A DNA stretch of 64,000 bases, taken from NCBI RefSeq assembly GCF_964065165.1, contig NZ_OZ061549.1, forward strand, positions 2,294,001-2,358,000, read 5' to 3'. Shown in pieces: positions 42,300 to 50,180 of the stretch (position 1 is its first letter; every line of letters begins with the position of its first letter). The stretch comes from Levilactobacillus yonginensis (GTDB taxonomy: Bacteria; Bacillota; Bacilli; Lactobacillales; Lactobacillaceae). The notes beneath the pieces are model-generated. The model did not search any database and was not told the DNA's origin. It worked only from the letters and a program-made list of their open reading frames with translations. A program made the translations under genes and the position numbers.

Positions 42300-43709
42300 T
42301 TGGATTCAGAGGCAATTGATTTACAGGGACGGCCATATAGTCATCTGGCCTTTATTTGGACACTGTTGGCGGGGACTTTTACTATGTCGATTAGCCAGTC
42401 ATCGCTGTCGACAGCGTACCCAACGCTGATGCGGTACTTCAACGTGCCAGCGTCAACGGTCCAGTGGCTGACGACGGGGTTCATGTTGGTGATGGTCGTG
42501 ATGATGCCAGTTAGTCCGTGGCTGTTGAATAATATTCGGTTTCCAGTGCTCTTTGTGACCGTGCTGGCGTTATTTGACGTTGGGACGTTTATTATTTACT
42601 TAGCCACCAGCTTTCCGTTGATGATGCTGGGAAGAGTCATGGAAGCTATGGCGGTCGGCATTATGTTTCCGTCCTACCAGACGGTGATGCTCCGAATTAC
42701 CCCAGAAGCCCAGCGGGGGAGTGTCATGGGGTTTGCTGGCTTGGTCATGGGTTCGGCGTTGGCAGTTGGCCCAATTATTTCCGGCATTGTTTTGAAATAT
42801 ACCAGTTGGCAGGGACTCTTCGTTGTCTTCATGCTAATCATCACGATTGTTTTTTTGATTGCCATCAAAACCATCAAAGATGTCATGCCGCAGCATAAGG
42901 CTCACCTGGATTACTGGTCCGTTATCAGTAGCGTGGGCTTCATTGGGATTCTGTACGTCGTCAACCAAATTGGTAAGGCAACAGTCAACTGGGGTGTTAT
43001 GAGTGGCTTGCTGGTAGTCAGTCTTCTAGCGGTAGCCTACTTTGTCTTTCGCCAATTTCACGTGGCCACACCCTTACTGGATCTGCGCGTGCTGAAGACA
43101 GCTAATTTTGATTTGGCCGTCTTACTGACGGGAACTTCCTATATTGCTTTAATCGTGGTCACGATTGTCTTTCCGCTATACTATCAAGAGGTACTGGGAA
43201 TTTCGCCATTTGCTTCGGGGATGGCCTTAGTTCCCGGGGCCGTGGTCCTAAGCCTGTTGAACCCGTTGACGGGGAAACTAGCCGACCATATTGGGTTTAA
43301 AGCCACCATGTTGACCGGGATGTCGATGATTGTCCTGGGCTGGCTATGGTTGGCCGTAGTTGGTGGCAAGCAGTCACTACTCGCCATGGTTTTAATTGCT
43401 GCCTTGATTGAAGGGGGCAATGCTTTTGTTATGATGCCAGCCGTGACTTTGGGGGCTAATTCTTTACCAGATCAGTTGATTTCTCATGGGACTGCGGTGA
43501 TTACAACGGTTCGCCAAATTCTGGGATCAACCGGAGTTGCCGTAGCAACGCTGATTTTAGCCGCTGTTACGGCAGGACAGCTGAAGGTGACGTCAGCTGC
43601 TACTGCTAGCTTAGCTGGGTACCATGCGGTCTTCTGGACATTTCTAGGGATTGCGGTTGTCGGTTGGATTTTCGCTGCCATGCTTCGTGACGGTCGGAAA
43701 CAGGCGTGA
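42300..43709 (+). CDS. MFS multidrug exporter, DHA2 (EmrB/QacA) type
   Basis: About 469 residues with 13-14 hydrophobic helices. SQSSLSTAYPTLMRYFNV, QWLTTGFMLVMVVMMPVSPWL and the motif C-like GLVMGSALAVGPIISGI (about 147-163) mark a DHA2 antiporter. TTG 42300 follows GAGGGAG by about 8 bases; GTG 42291 overlaps that site. It probably exports drugs or fatty-acid-like compounds by proton exchange. No dedicated regulator adjoins it. Confidence 0.9.
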   Translation: MDSEAIDLQGRPYSHLAFIWTLLAGTFTMSISQSSLSTAYPTLMRYFNVPASTVQWLTTGFMLVMVVMMPVSPWLLNNIRFPVLFVTVLALFDVGTFIIYLATSFPLMMLGRVMEAMAVGIMFPSYQTVMLRITPEAQRGSVMGFAGLVMGSALAVGPIISGIVLKYTSWQGLFVVFMLIITIVFLIAIKTIKDVMPQHKAHLDYWSVISSVGFIGILYVVNQIGKATVNWGVMSGLLVVSLLAVAYFVFRQFHVATPLLDLRVLKTANFDLAVLLTGTSYIALIVVTIVFPLYYQEVLGISPFASGMALVPGAVVLSLLNPLTGKLADHIGFKATMLTGMSMIVLGWLWLAVVGGKQSLLAMVLIAALIEGGNAFVMMPAVTLGANSLPDQLISHGTAVITTVRQILGSTGVAVATLILAAVTAGQLKVTSAATASLAGYHAVFWTFLGIAVVGWIFAAMLRDGRKQA

Positions 43710-43742
43710 CTTATTGCTATCTGTCGTCGCTAGTGGTTAGGT

Positions 43743-43820
43743 AGTTGTCGCACGTTTCGACCATTTGCGTTCGGAGTACAACCGGGGTTTGGGACTTTTG
43801 TCCCGAACTCATTTTTTATT
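43743..43820 (+). repeat. Terminator-bearing intergenic repeat, copy 3
   Basis: GTTGTCGCACGTTTCGAC, spacer with GTTCGGA, hairpin GTTTGGGAC-TTTT-GTCCCGAAC, then ATTTTTTATT. Same layout as 26512-26584. The hairpin (43786-43818) terminates the MFS gene. Confidence 0.75.
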
Positions 43821-43858
43821 CTTAAGTTTGTAAGCCTAAAGGTTGAAAGGTAAAATCG

Positions 43859-43898
43859 TCGTACTCTGGCGGCCAGAGATTTCGCCCGCTGTGGGGAT
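43859..43898 (-). repeat. CCCACAGCAGG intergenic repeat, copy D (reverse strand)
   Basis: On the reverse strand: ATCCCCACAGCGGGCG, AAATCTCTGGCCGCC, AGAGTACGA. This matches the core of the copies at 33467-33504 and 45873-45911. The rest of 43821-44112 shows no gene; the last 60 bases should hold the promoter of the next gene. Confidence 0.6.
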
Positions 43899-44112
43899 GG
43901 TGGTCGATACTTGATTTGGTGAAGATTCTTGTGGCAGTTCCGGCCGGCTTTCAGTTAGTCTACGGTCATATATCAGACAGACACTCTTCAGTACACTTGT
44001 TTAGTTGAACGCTTTGACTGACTTAGGCAGCAAGGAAAATAAAATGTTGCTTCCATCGGACGAGTAAATACGCTAAAATAGCGGATAAGCTTAATCAGAA
44101 AGGGGTCTCCCT

Positions 44113-45831
44113 ATGCCAAACACAACCATGATCGATTCGCCTTCGTTCTACGCGAACCCAGACCGCAACGTTGCCGTTTTAAACTACAATGCCCACTTTA
44201 TTACGAGTGTTTTTGACCTCGTCAATAGTGAGGAGTTGATTGCGTTTGTTCGTTTATTCTTGAACCAACAGCGCGATAAGGTCCCAGTCGATGCCGACCC
44301 CGTCACGACCTTTAACCTAGCGACGCCAGAAACTTATATGGACGTAGTCAAGGCCATTTTGACGGACCAAGTGACCGCGTACCAGCCCTTCAAGACGGCC
44401 GAAATTTTGGCCAGCGTTGAGGACCTGTACACGTATTACCGAACGTACCTACGGATCTCATTGATGACGGCCCACGAGAATAACGTTGTCGCCAGTGAGT
44501 TCATGTCCATTGATCAAAATTTTAACGACTTAGTGATCCGGTTATACCGAGCCATTGAGGAAAAATTAAAGGGCCATGCGAACCACGTTTACCGTGAAGT
44601 CAACGCTGGGACTAACGGCACGTTGTTACTACGGGAAGTTGCGTGGCCATTGCCAACTGGCTACGAGGCCCTTAAGGACATCCATTTTATTAGTCGGATG
44701 ATGTTACAACCACCAATGATGCTCCACACGAAGAGTAATAAGCGCAAGGGCCTCTTCACAGCGACGCAGACGAATCCCTTGGAAAACTTTAAGGGAACTG
44801 AACGTGACTGGTTGTGTTATCCAGCTAAGATTGGCGAGAGCCTGGCCTACATTTACTTCCACAGAGACTATTTGGCGTCGGGAATTGCCCTAGCTAATCT
44901 CTTTCAGATGGCAGACACTGAAGAAATCGCGGGGAAGCAGCCAGACCTTATTCTGTTGTTTGGGACACCAGGGGTGGCGAGCGATGAGTACCCGGAAAAT
45001 GGTCACTATTTTTACGACCAAGCGAATGGGATTTACGTGGGGCAGATTCCTTACAACGACCAGACAACTTACTTCGGTTACATGAAGAAAATGTGTCTGA
45101 CACTGCACAACCTCCACATGATTGCTGAGCAGAAGTTACCAATTCACGGCTCGATGGTTCGCATCACTTTTGCCAACGGTCAAACGAAGACGGTGGTTTT
45201 CTTTGGGGATTCCGGTGCTGGGAAGTCTGAATCCATTGAAGCTTTGCAGGCGGTGGCCGATGACCAGATTGCTAATATTGAAACGATTTTTGATGACATG
45301 GGTAGCTTCACATTAGAGGACGACCACTTGTACGCGCAGGGCACCGAAACCGGGGCCTTTGTCCGATTGGATGACTTGAGCAGCGAGGTAGCTTTCAACA
45401 ACATGGACCGCGGAATCTATATGAATCCGGAACAAAAGAATGCACGAGTCATCATTCCAGCGAACACTTGGCCCCGGGTCGTGGCGCACCATGAAATCGA
45501 TATGTGGGTCTACGCCAACAACTATGACGATGCAATTGGGGTTCATCGTTTTGAAGATCAGGCTACGGCCAAGGCCACCTTTGTTGCCGGCAAACGTTGT
45601 GCTTTAGGAACGACTGATGAAGTGGGGATGAGTACCACCTTCTTCGCTAATCCGTTCGGACCCGTACAGGAGCAGGCGGCGACACAACCAATTATTGATG
45701 CCGTCTTCGACCGGTTATTTGCGGATGACGTTTACGTTGGTGAGATCTTCACGCATCTGGGTAGCGACAAGTCACAGGCTAATCTCAATGCCTCCGCACA
45801 TAAATTACTCCAAGAATTGCTTAAGTTGTAG
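44113..45831 (+). CDS. Divergent PEP carboxykinase (ATP)/HPr kinase-like P-loop protein
   Basis: 572 residues; C-terminal half PEPCK-like. KLPIHGSMVRI (His345) lines up with the PEPCK active-site His region, VVFFGDSGAGKSES (about 361-374) is the P-loop, and FDDMGSFTLEDDHLYAQGTETG follows PEPCK kinase-2 and its metal Asp. The P-loop GDSGAGKSE is closer to HPr kinase (GDSGxGKSE) than to PEPCK (GxSGTGKTT). The N-terminal 200 residues match nothing I know. It may be a true PEPCK, a related kinase or a new activity. GAAAGGGG lies before ATG 44113; own terminator. Confidence 0.7.
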   Translation: MPNTTMIDSPSFYANPDRNVAVLNYNAHFITSVFDLVNSEELIAFVRLFLNQQRDKVPVDADPVTTFNLATPETYMDVVKAILTDQVTAYQPFKTAEILASVEDLYTYYRTYLRISLMTAHENNVVASEFMSIDQNFNDLVIRLYRAIEEKLKGHANHVYREVNAGTNGTLLLREVAWPLPTGYEALKDIHFISRMMLQPPMMLHTKSNKRKGLFTATQTNPLENFKGTERDWLCYPAKIGESLAYIYFHRDYLASGIALANLFQMADTEEIAGKQPDLILLFGTPGVASDEYPENGHYFYDQANGIYVGQIPYNDQTTYFGYMKKMCLTLHNLHMIAEQKLPIHGSMVRITFANGQTKTVVFFGDSGAGKSESIEALQAVADDQIANIETIFDDMGSFTLEDDHLYAQGTETGAFVRLDDLSSEVAFNNMDRGIYMNPEQKNARVIIPANTWPRVVAHHEIDMWVYANNYDDAIGVHRFEDQATAKATFVAGKRCALGTTDEVGMSTTFFANPFGPVQEQAATQPIIDAVFDRLFADDVYVGEIFTHLGSDKSQANLNASAHKLLQELLKL

Positions 45832-45836
45832 AGCGA

Positions 45837-45911
45837 TTCCGTCTTGCCGGCCGCACTGCGGTAGCCTGGAGCGTTCCCACAGCAGGGCCCACCCCTGGCC
45901 GCCGGAGCGCG
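45837..45911 (+). repeat. CCCACAGCAGG intergenic repeat, copy C
   Basis: TTCCGTCTTGCCGGCCGC, spacer, GGAGCGTTCCCACAGCAGG, then CCCCTGGCCGCCGGAGCGCG. Best preserved copy, between the PEPCK-like stop and its terminator, so it is transcribed in the 3' UTR. Confidence 0.65.
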
Positions 45912-45927
45912 AACATTGTAAGAAATT

Positions 45928-45977
45928 AAAAAAGGGATTACGTAAGCCAGCAACTGACACACGTAATCCCTTTTTAA
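45928..45977. terminator. Bidirectional terminator between the PEPCK-like gene and etfA
   Basis: AAAAAGGGATTACGT and ACGTAATCCCTTTTT flank a 19-base loop, with A/T runs on both sides. The genes converge here. Confidence 0.85.
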
Positions 45978-45986
45978 TTGGCAAGT

Positions 45987-46952
45987 TTAGTTGAATTGGG
46001 CGAGTAATGCGGTCATGAATGCTTGGGCATCTCCCACATAGCCGTAATCAGCAACATCAAAGATTGGTGCGTCGGGGTCAGAATTGACGGCGACAATCGT
46101 CTTAGAGTCCTGCATGCCGACCAGGAATTGGACGGCACCGCTGATTCCGAAGTTGATGATCAATTCAGGGTGAATAGTGTTACCACTCTGACCGATTTGA
46201 TCATCATGGGTGAACCGGTCTTGATCGGTTAATGGCCGTGAGACCCCAATCCGACCACCCAGCTTTTCGGCTAACTGGGTAGCGTGGTTGACCATGGCAG
46301 CGCTGGCTGCTCCCCGACCTAGTGCAACCACCCGGCTGGCATCGCCGACCGTTGTAGCCGTGTTAACAACGGGTGTAGCAGCCGTCACTTGTAAGCGATC
46401 GACGGGGTGGAAAGTAACCGTGGTGGTCGTGACCTCAGCAGCACCGGCAGCTTCTTCAGCAACGAAGGTGTTTGGCCGCACCGTGACCATTTGTGGTCGA
46501 CGTTCAGGGATGGTGATTTCGCACATGATATTATCACCGTAGGAAGGTTTTACGGCAATCAACGTTTCGCCATCGTAGCGTAGGCCCAATGCATCGGCGG
46601 TCAGTCCAGTCTGGAGCTTTGCTTGTAAGCGAGGGGCGATAGAACGGCCCGTGATGGTAGCACCAAAGAGGACACCGTTAGGCTGATAGGCTTCAACCAG
46701 TTGTTGGAGGGCATCAGCGTGTTCAGCGTCAGTAGCCGTTGGGAATCGGTCATCCCGAACGACCCGTATTTCGTCGGGACCGTAGGCTTTTAATTCGTCT
46801 TCCAAATGGTCCGTTGTCGCCTCTAACAAGATTACAACCGTTTTGAAGCTGTCACCAGCTAGGTCACGAGCTTTGGTGATTAGTTGTTGGGTGGTGGGTT
46901 CAATGTGGTCTAAGCGGCGTTCCGCAATGACCCATAATTCTGGTTTTGACAT
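45987..46952 (-). CDS. etfA: Electron transfer flavoprotein subunit alpha
   Basis: 321 residues. N-terminal ETF domain (LWVIAERRLDHIEPTTQQLI). The C-terminal FAD domain has GGRIGVSRPLTD, DDQIGQSGNTIHPELIINFG, ISGAVQFLVGM, IVAVNSDPDAPIF and ADYGYVGD, all canonical for EtfA. RBS AAGGAGG. It pairs with EtfB to pass electrons from the acyl-CoA dehydrogenase encoded upstream. Last gene of a three-gene leftward operon. Confidence 0.95.
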   Translation of the reverse strand: MSKPELWVIAERRLDHIEPTTQQLITKARDLAGDSFKTVVILLEATTDHLEDELKAYGPDEIRVVRDDRFPTATDAEHADALQQLVEAYQPNGVLFGATITGRSIAPRLQAKLQTGLTADALGLRYDGETLIAVKPSYGDNIMCEITIPERRPQMVTVRPNTFVAEEAAGAAEVTTTTVTFHPVDRLQVTAATPVVNTATTVGDASRVVALGRGAASAAMVNHATQLAEKLGGRIGVSRPLTDQDRFTHDDQIGQSGNTIHPELIINFGISGAVQFLVGMQDSKTIVAVNSDPDAPIFDVADYGYVGDAQAFMTALLAQFN

Positions 46953-46965
46953 AGCAGATTCCTCC

Positions 46966-47754
46966 TTAGATTAATTGACGTTCTTTCAGGGCCTTGATCA
47001 GCTGACTAGCGGCTTCACTTGGGGTGCCAGCTAGCGGTGTCAGTTCACGCTTAACGGGTTCTGGGGCATAGACCTTGGTCACAACGGTTGGTGACCCTGA
47101 TTGGCCCAAACGAGTATCGTCCAAGTCGAGGTCATCATGGTGCCAAACAGTCAGTGGCTTTTCAAAGCTCAATTGAATGTTGCGGGGGGTAGGGTAACGG
47201 GGGGTGTTCAACTCACTGCGGACGCTGACTACAGCTGGCAGTTGGGCCACCAGTGTTTGCTTGGTGTCTTCGAGTAGGCGTTCAGCGGTTACTTCGTTGG
47301 GACCACTCATCCGCAGGCTAGCTGCATAGGTGATTTGGGGCTGGTTGAGAAATTCAGCTACGATGGGACCTACTTGGCCGGTATCGGCATCGACTGCTTG
47401 CCGACCAAAGAGAATCAGGTCGGCGTCGCCAATTTTTTTTAAGGCTTGGGCAATGACGTAACCGGTGGCCAGGGTGTCAGCCCCAGCAAAGGCACGGTCG
47501 GATAGGAGGTAGCCAGAGTCGGCTCCCATAGCCATGCCTTCGCGCACAGATTCAGCGTAGTCATCGGGACCCATGGTTAGTAGGGCCACTTCAGCGCCGG
47601 TGGTGTCCTTTAGATTCAAGGCCAGTTCAACGGCATTCTTATCAAATGGATTCATTACACCAGCTAAGCCACGACGATCCAAGTTATGGGTCACTGGGTC
47701 GATCTTGACGTTGTTGGTTTCAGGAACTTGTTTAATGCAAACCACAATTTTCAT
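46966..47754 (-). CDS. etfB: Electron transfer flavoprotein subunit beta
   Basis: 262 residues. IVVCIKQVPETNNVKIDP, GVMNPFDKNAVELAL, TMGPDDYAESVREGMAMGADSG and FGRQAVDADTGQVGP are diagnostic. AGGAGG before ATG 47754. Between etfA (13 bases) and the dehydrogenase (11 bases), so one transcript. Whether the complex bifurcates electrons cannot be decided by eye. Confidence 0.95.
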   Translation of the reverse strand: MKIVVCIKQVPETNNVKIDPVTHNLDRRGLAGVMNPFDKNAVELALNLKDTTGAEVALLTMGPDDYAESVREGMAMGADSGYLLSDRAFAGADTLATGYVIAQALKKIGDADLILFGRQAVDADTGQVGPIVAEFLNQPQITYAASLRMSGPNEVTAERLLEDTKQTLVAQLPAVVSVRSELNTPRYPTPRNIQLSFEKPLTVWHHDDLDLDDTRLGQSGSPTVVTKVYAPEPVKRELTPLAGTPSEAASQLIKALKERQLI

Positions 47755-47765
47755 GGGGAAACCTC

Positions 47766-48887
47766 CTATTTGTTAAATTCAGCTTTGGCAATGGCGGACC
47801 GCATCTTTTCAACGGTTCCTTCAGCAATTTCCATTGCCCGGGCGTCCCGAATCAGATGTTCGACGGGATATTCCCGACTGTAGCCATAACCAGCTAAGAT
47901 CTGTAGGGTGTCGTCACCGGCGCTGACAGCAGCCCGTGAACCATGAGCCTTGGCCATGGCTGCTTCTTCGCTATATGGTTGGCCAGCTGCCTTTAATTGC
48001 GCGGCCTTTTGGTAGAGCAGCTTCGTTGTTTCTTTACGCATGGCAATGTCGGCAACCTTGCGATGGGTGACCTGCAGGTCAGTCAGCGGCGTATCGCCGG
48101 CTTTCCGTTCCTTAGCGTAGTCGGTTGCAATCTTTAAATCGTGTTCCATGATGCCCGTTAACACGGCACCCATCAAGATACGGGCGTCATCGTGAGCAGA
48201 ATCACCAATAATACCACCGTCGCCAACCTTACCCAGCAAATGATCGTCGTCCACAATGAGATGGTCCATCACAATTTCACCGACCGGGGTGCCCTTGAGA
48301 CCCAAGAAATCTTCCCGTTTACCAAAGGAAAAACCAGGCATGTCCTGATCAACCACAAATACGGAGAGTTCTTTAGGGGCCGTCTTAACCAGCACACAGT
48401 AGACTTGGGCTAGGCCACCGTTCGTAATCATGATCTTGTCACCGGTGATGACCCAGTGGTCGCCCTCACGGGTAGCGGTTGACCCAATTCCCATTGGATT
48501 GGAACCACCGCTGGCTTCAGTCATGGAAAAGGCAAAAATTCGGTCAGTGGCTGAAGGGAGTAGGGCTTTTTGCAACGCGGGCGTCCCATATTTGAGAATC
48601 TGGTCAATCGTTTTGAAGTGGCCTTCCAAGGTCACCGCCGTACTGGCGTTGCCCCGGGCAATGTGATTTAACACTTTAGCGGTGACTTCTGGTCCGAAGC
48701 CTGCACCGCCAAATTCTTGCGGTAGCATAATGCCTAAGAAACCAGTGTCCGTTAGCTTTTGAATGAAGCCGTCAGGAAAATCACCGGCCTTGTCCATAGG
48801 CATGTCCTGGGGACTGACTTCCCGTTCCGTGTAGTCGTCGACCATTTGTAACAGGAGCTTCTCTGCGGCAACAGTTGTAGATGGCAT
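47766..48887 (-). CDS. Acyl-CoA dehydrogenase
   Basis: 373 residues, FAD-dependent. LGIMLPQEFGGAGFG, FAFSMTEASGGSNP, ITNGGLAQVYCVL, the AGYGYSREYPVEHLIRDAR block and IAEGTVEKM near residue 356, where Glu occupies the usual catalytic-base position. ATG 48887 follows AAGGAGG; the longer frame starts before that site. It reduces ETF while oxidising an acyl-CoA, or runs in reverse. No thiolase, hydratase or hydroxyacyl dehydrogenase is nearby, so it is not part of a local beta-oxidation set. Acyl substrate unknown. Confidence 0.92.
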   Translation of the reverse strand: MPSTTVAAEKLLLQMVDDYTEREVSPQDMPMDKAGDFPDGFIQKLTDTGFLGIMLPQEFGGAGFGPEVTAKVLNHIARGNASTAVTLEGHFKTIDQILKYGTPALQKALLPSATDRIFAFSMTEASGGSNPMGIGSTATREGDHWVITGDKIMITNGGLAQVYCVLVKTAPKELSVFVVDQDMPGFSFGKREDFLGLKGTPVGEIVMDHLIVDDDHLLGKVGDGGIIGDSAHDDARILMGAVLTGIMEHDLKIATDYAKERKAGDTPLTDLQVTHRKVADIAMRKETTKLLYQKAAQLKAAGQPYSEEAAMAKAHGSRAAVSAGDDTLQILAGYGYSREYPVEHLIRDARAMEIAEGTVEKMRSAIAKAEFNK

Positions 48888-48976
48888 AAAAAATTCCTCC
48901 TTATTCAATCGTTATTAATTGTGTAAAGTTGAACTATTCGGAATCAGTATAACTAATAATCGATTGATAAGTCCAG

Positions 48977-48990
48977 TGAAAACGGTTTAT
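48977..48990. promoter_or_regulatory. cre-like site between the acyl-CoA dehydrogenase and galM
   Basis: TGAAAACGGTTTAT agrees with cre TGWAANCGNTNWCA at 12 of 14 positions. It lies in the shared upstream region and could subject either operon to CcpA. Confidence 0.45.
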
Positions 48991-49048
48991 TTTTACATAT
49001 TTTCTAATTCTATAATTATATATCTGTAATTCCATTTATAGGTCAAAA

Positions 49049-49076
49049 TAGTAAAACTGCTAGAAAAATTTTACTA
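49049..49076. promoter_or_regulatory. Candidate GalR operator upstream of galM
   Basis: TAGTAAAA (49049-49056) and TTTTACTA (49069-49076) are perfect inverted half-sites, 20 bases centre to centre. The same half-sites occur, directly joined, at the galK promoter. A LacI-family GalR is encoded in the cluster. Confidence 0.6.
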
Positions 49077-49145
49077 AAATGTTGGCCTTTGGAGCCCGAG
49101 TATTATACAATGAAACCGGATTCTTTTTTTGGAGGTGTGATTCAC

Positions 49146-50168
49146 ATGGAAATTACGAAGAGCTCAGCTGGGACATTAAACCAGCAAGCAGTATCGAAGT
49201 ATTTATTGACGAATCAGCAGGGTACTCGGGTAGCTGTCCTGACCTGGGGCGCTACGCTACAGGAATTTAGTGTAGTTGAAGATGGTGAGAAACATAACTT
49301 AATTATGAACCGTCCGAATCTGAAGGATTATGACCATAACTCATTTTACTTATGCCAGACACTTGGTCGGGTTGCTGGTCGAATTGCTGGTGCCCAGTTT
49401 GAACTGGACGGCAAGACGGTTCACTTGGATGCCAATGAAAAACCCAATGCCAGTCACGGGGGCCCTCACGGATTTACCTTTGTGAACTGGGATGCCACCA
49501 CTAAGCAGACTGAGGATACAGCCAGCGTTGTGCTGACCCATACGGCAACTGAAGCGGAGGATAAGTATCCTGGAACCATCAAGACGACGGTAACTTTCAC
49601 GTTGACTGAAGAAAACCGGTTGGATATCACATTTGACGCCGAGAGTGACGCCGCTACCTTGTTCAACCCAACGGTTCACACCTACTTTAATGTGACTGAT
49701 GATCAACACAGTTTGGACGACCAATGGGTCAAGCTGAGTGGTGATAAGCGTCTGGTTTTGAACCAAGAGAAGATTCCAACTGGTGAAATGATTAAGACGG
49801 CCGGAACTGGTTATGATTTCAGTCAACCTCGGACCGTTAAGGACGGGTTGGCTCAGCTGAATCAGGATGGCCACGTTGAATACGATGACGCCTTTGTCGT
49901 TGTTCCTAGCAAGGATCAACCAATCGCTGAAATTGGTGACACCACGGGCCATCGGGAAGTGCAGGTTTACTCCGACCGTAACGCGCTGGTGGTCTTCACG
50001 GCGAACGTCACCGATGCTGACCGCATGGCCAAGCACGACTACAATGCCTTAGCCATGGAAGCACAGACGTTGCCAGATGCAATTCATCACACAGACTTCG
50101 GTGACGTGGTCCTTCCAGCTAACCAACCGGTACAACACACAATCAGTTATCAATACTTACGGAAATAG
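49146..50168 (+). CDS. galM: Aldose 1-epimerase (mutarotase)
   Basis: Interconverts alpha and beta galactose ahead of GalK. 340 residues. NASHGGPHGF and TVHTYFNVTD carry the two active-site His, and MEAQTLPDAIH carries the catalytic Glu. ATG 49146 has GGAGG about 10 bases upstream; upstream in-frame codons overlap that site. Followed after 12 bases by pgm, one operon. GalR-like operator and cre-like box upstream. Confidence 0.93.
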   Translation: MEITKSSAGTLNQQAVSKYLLTNQQGTRVAVLTWGATLQEFSVVEDGEKHNLIMNRPNLKDYDHNSFYLCQTLGRVAGRIAGAQFELDGKTVHLDANEKPNASHGGPHGFTFVNWDATTKQTEDTASVVLTHTATEAEDKYPGTIKTTVTFTLTEENRLDITFDAESDAATLFNPTVHTYFNVTDDQHSLDDQWVKLSGDKRLVLNQEKIPTGEMIKTAGTGYDFSQPRTVKDGLAQLNQDGHVEYDDAFVVVPSKDQPIAEIGDTTGHREVQVYSDRNALVVFTANVTDADRMAKHDYNALAMEAQTLPDAIHHTDFGDVVLPANQPVQHTISYQYLRK

Positions 50169-50180
50169 GGAGAGATTAGA

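Noticed and set aside
49350-50036. 228-codon leftward frame over galM
   Set aside because: Antisense of galM, which has all mutarotase motifs; no ribosome site on the reverse strand.
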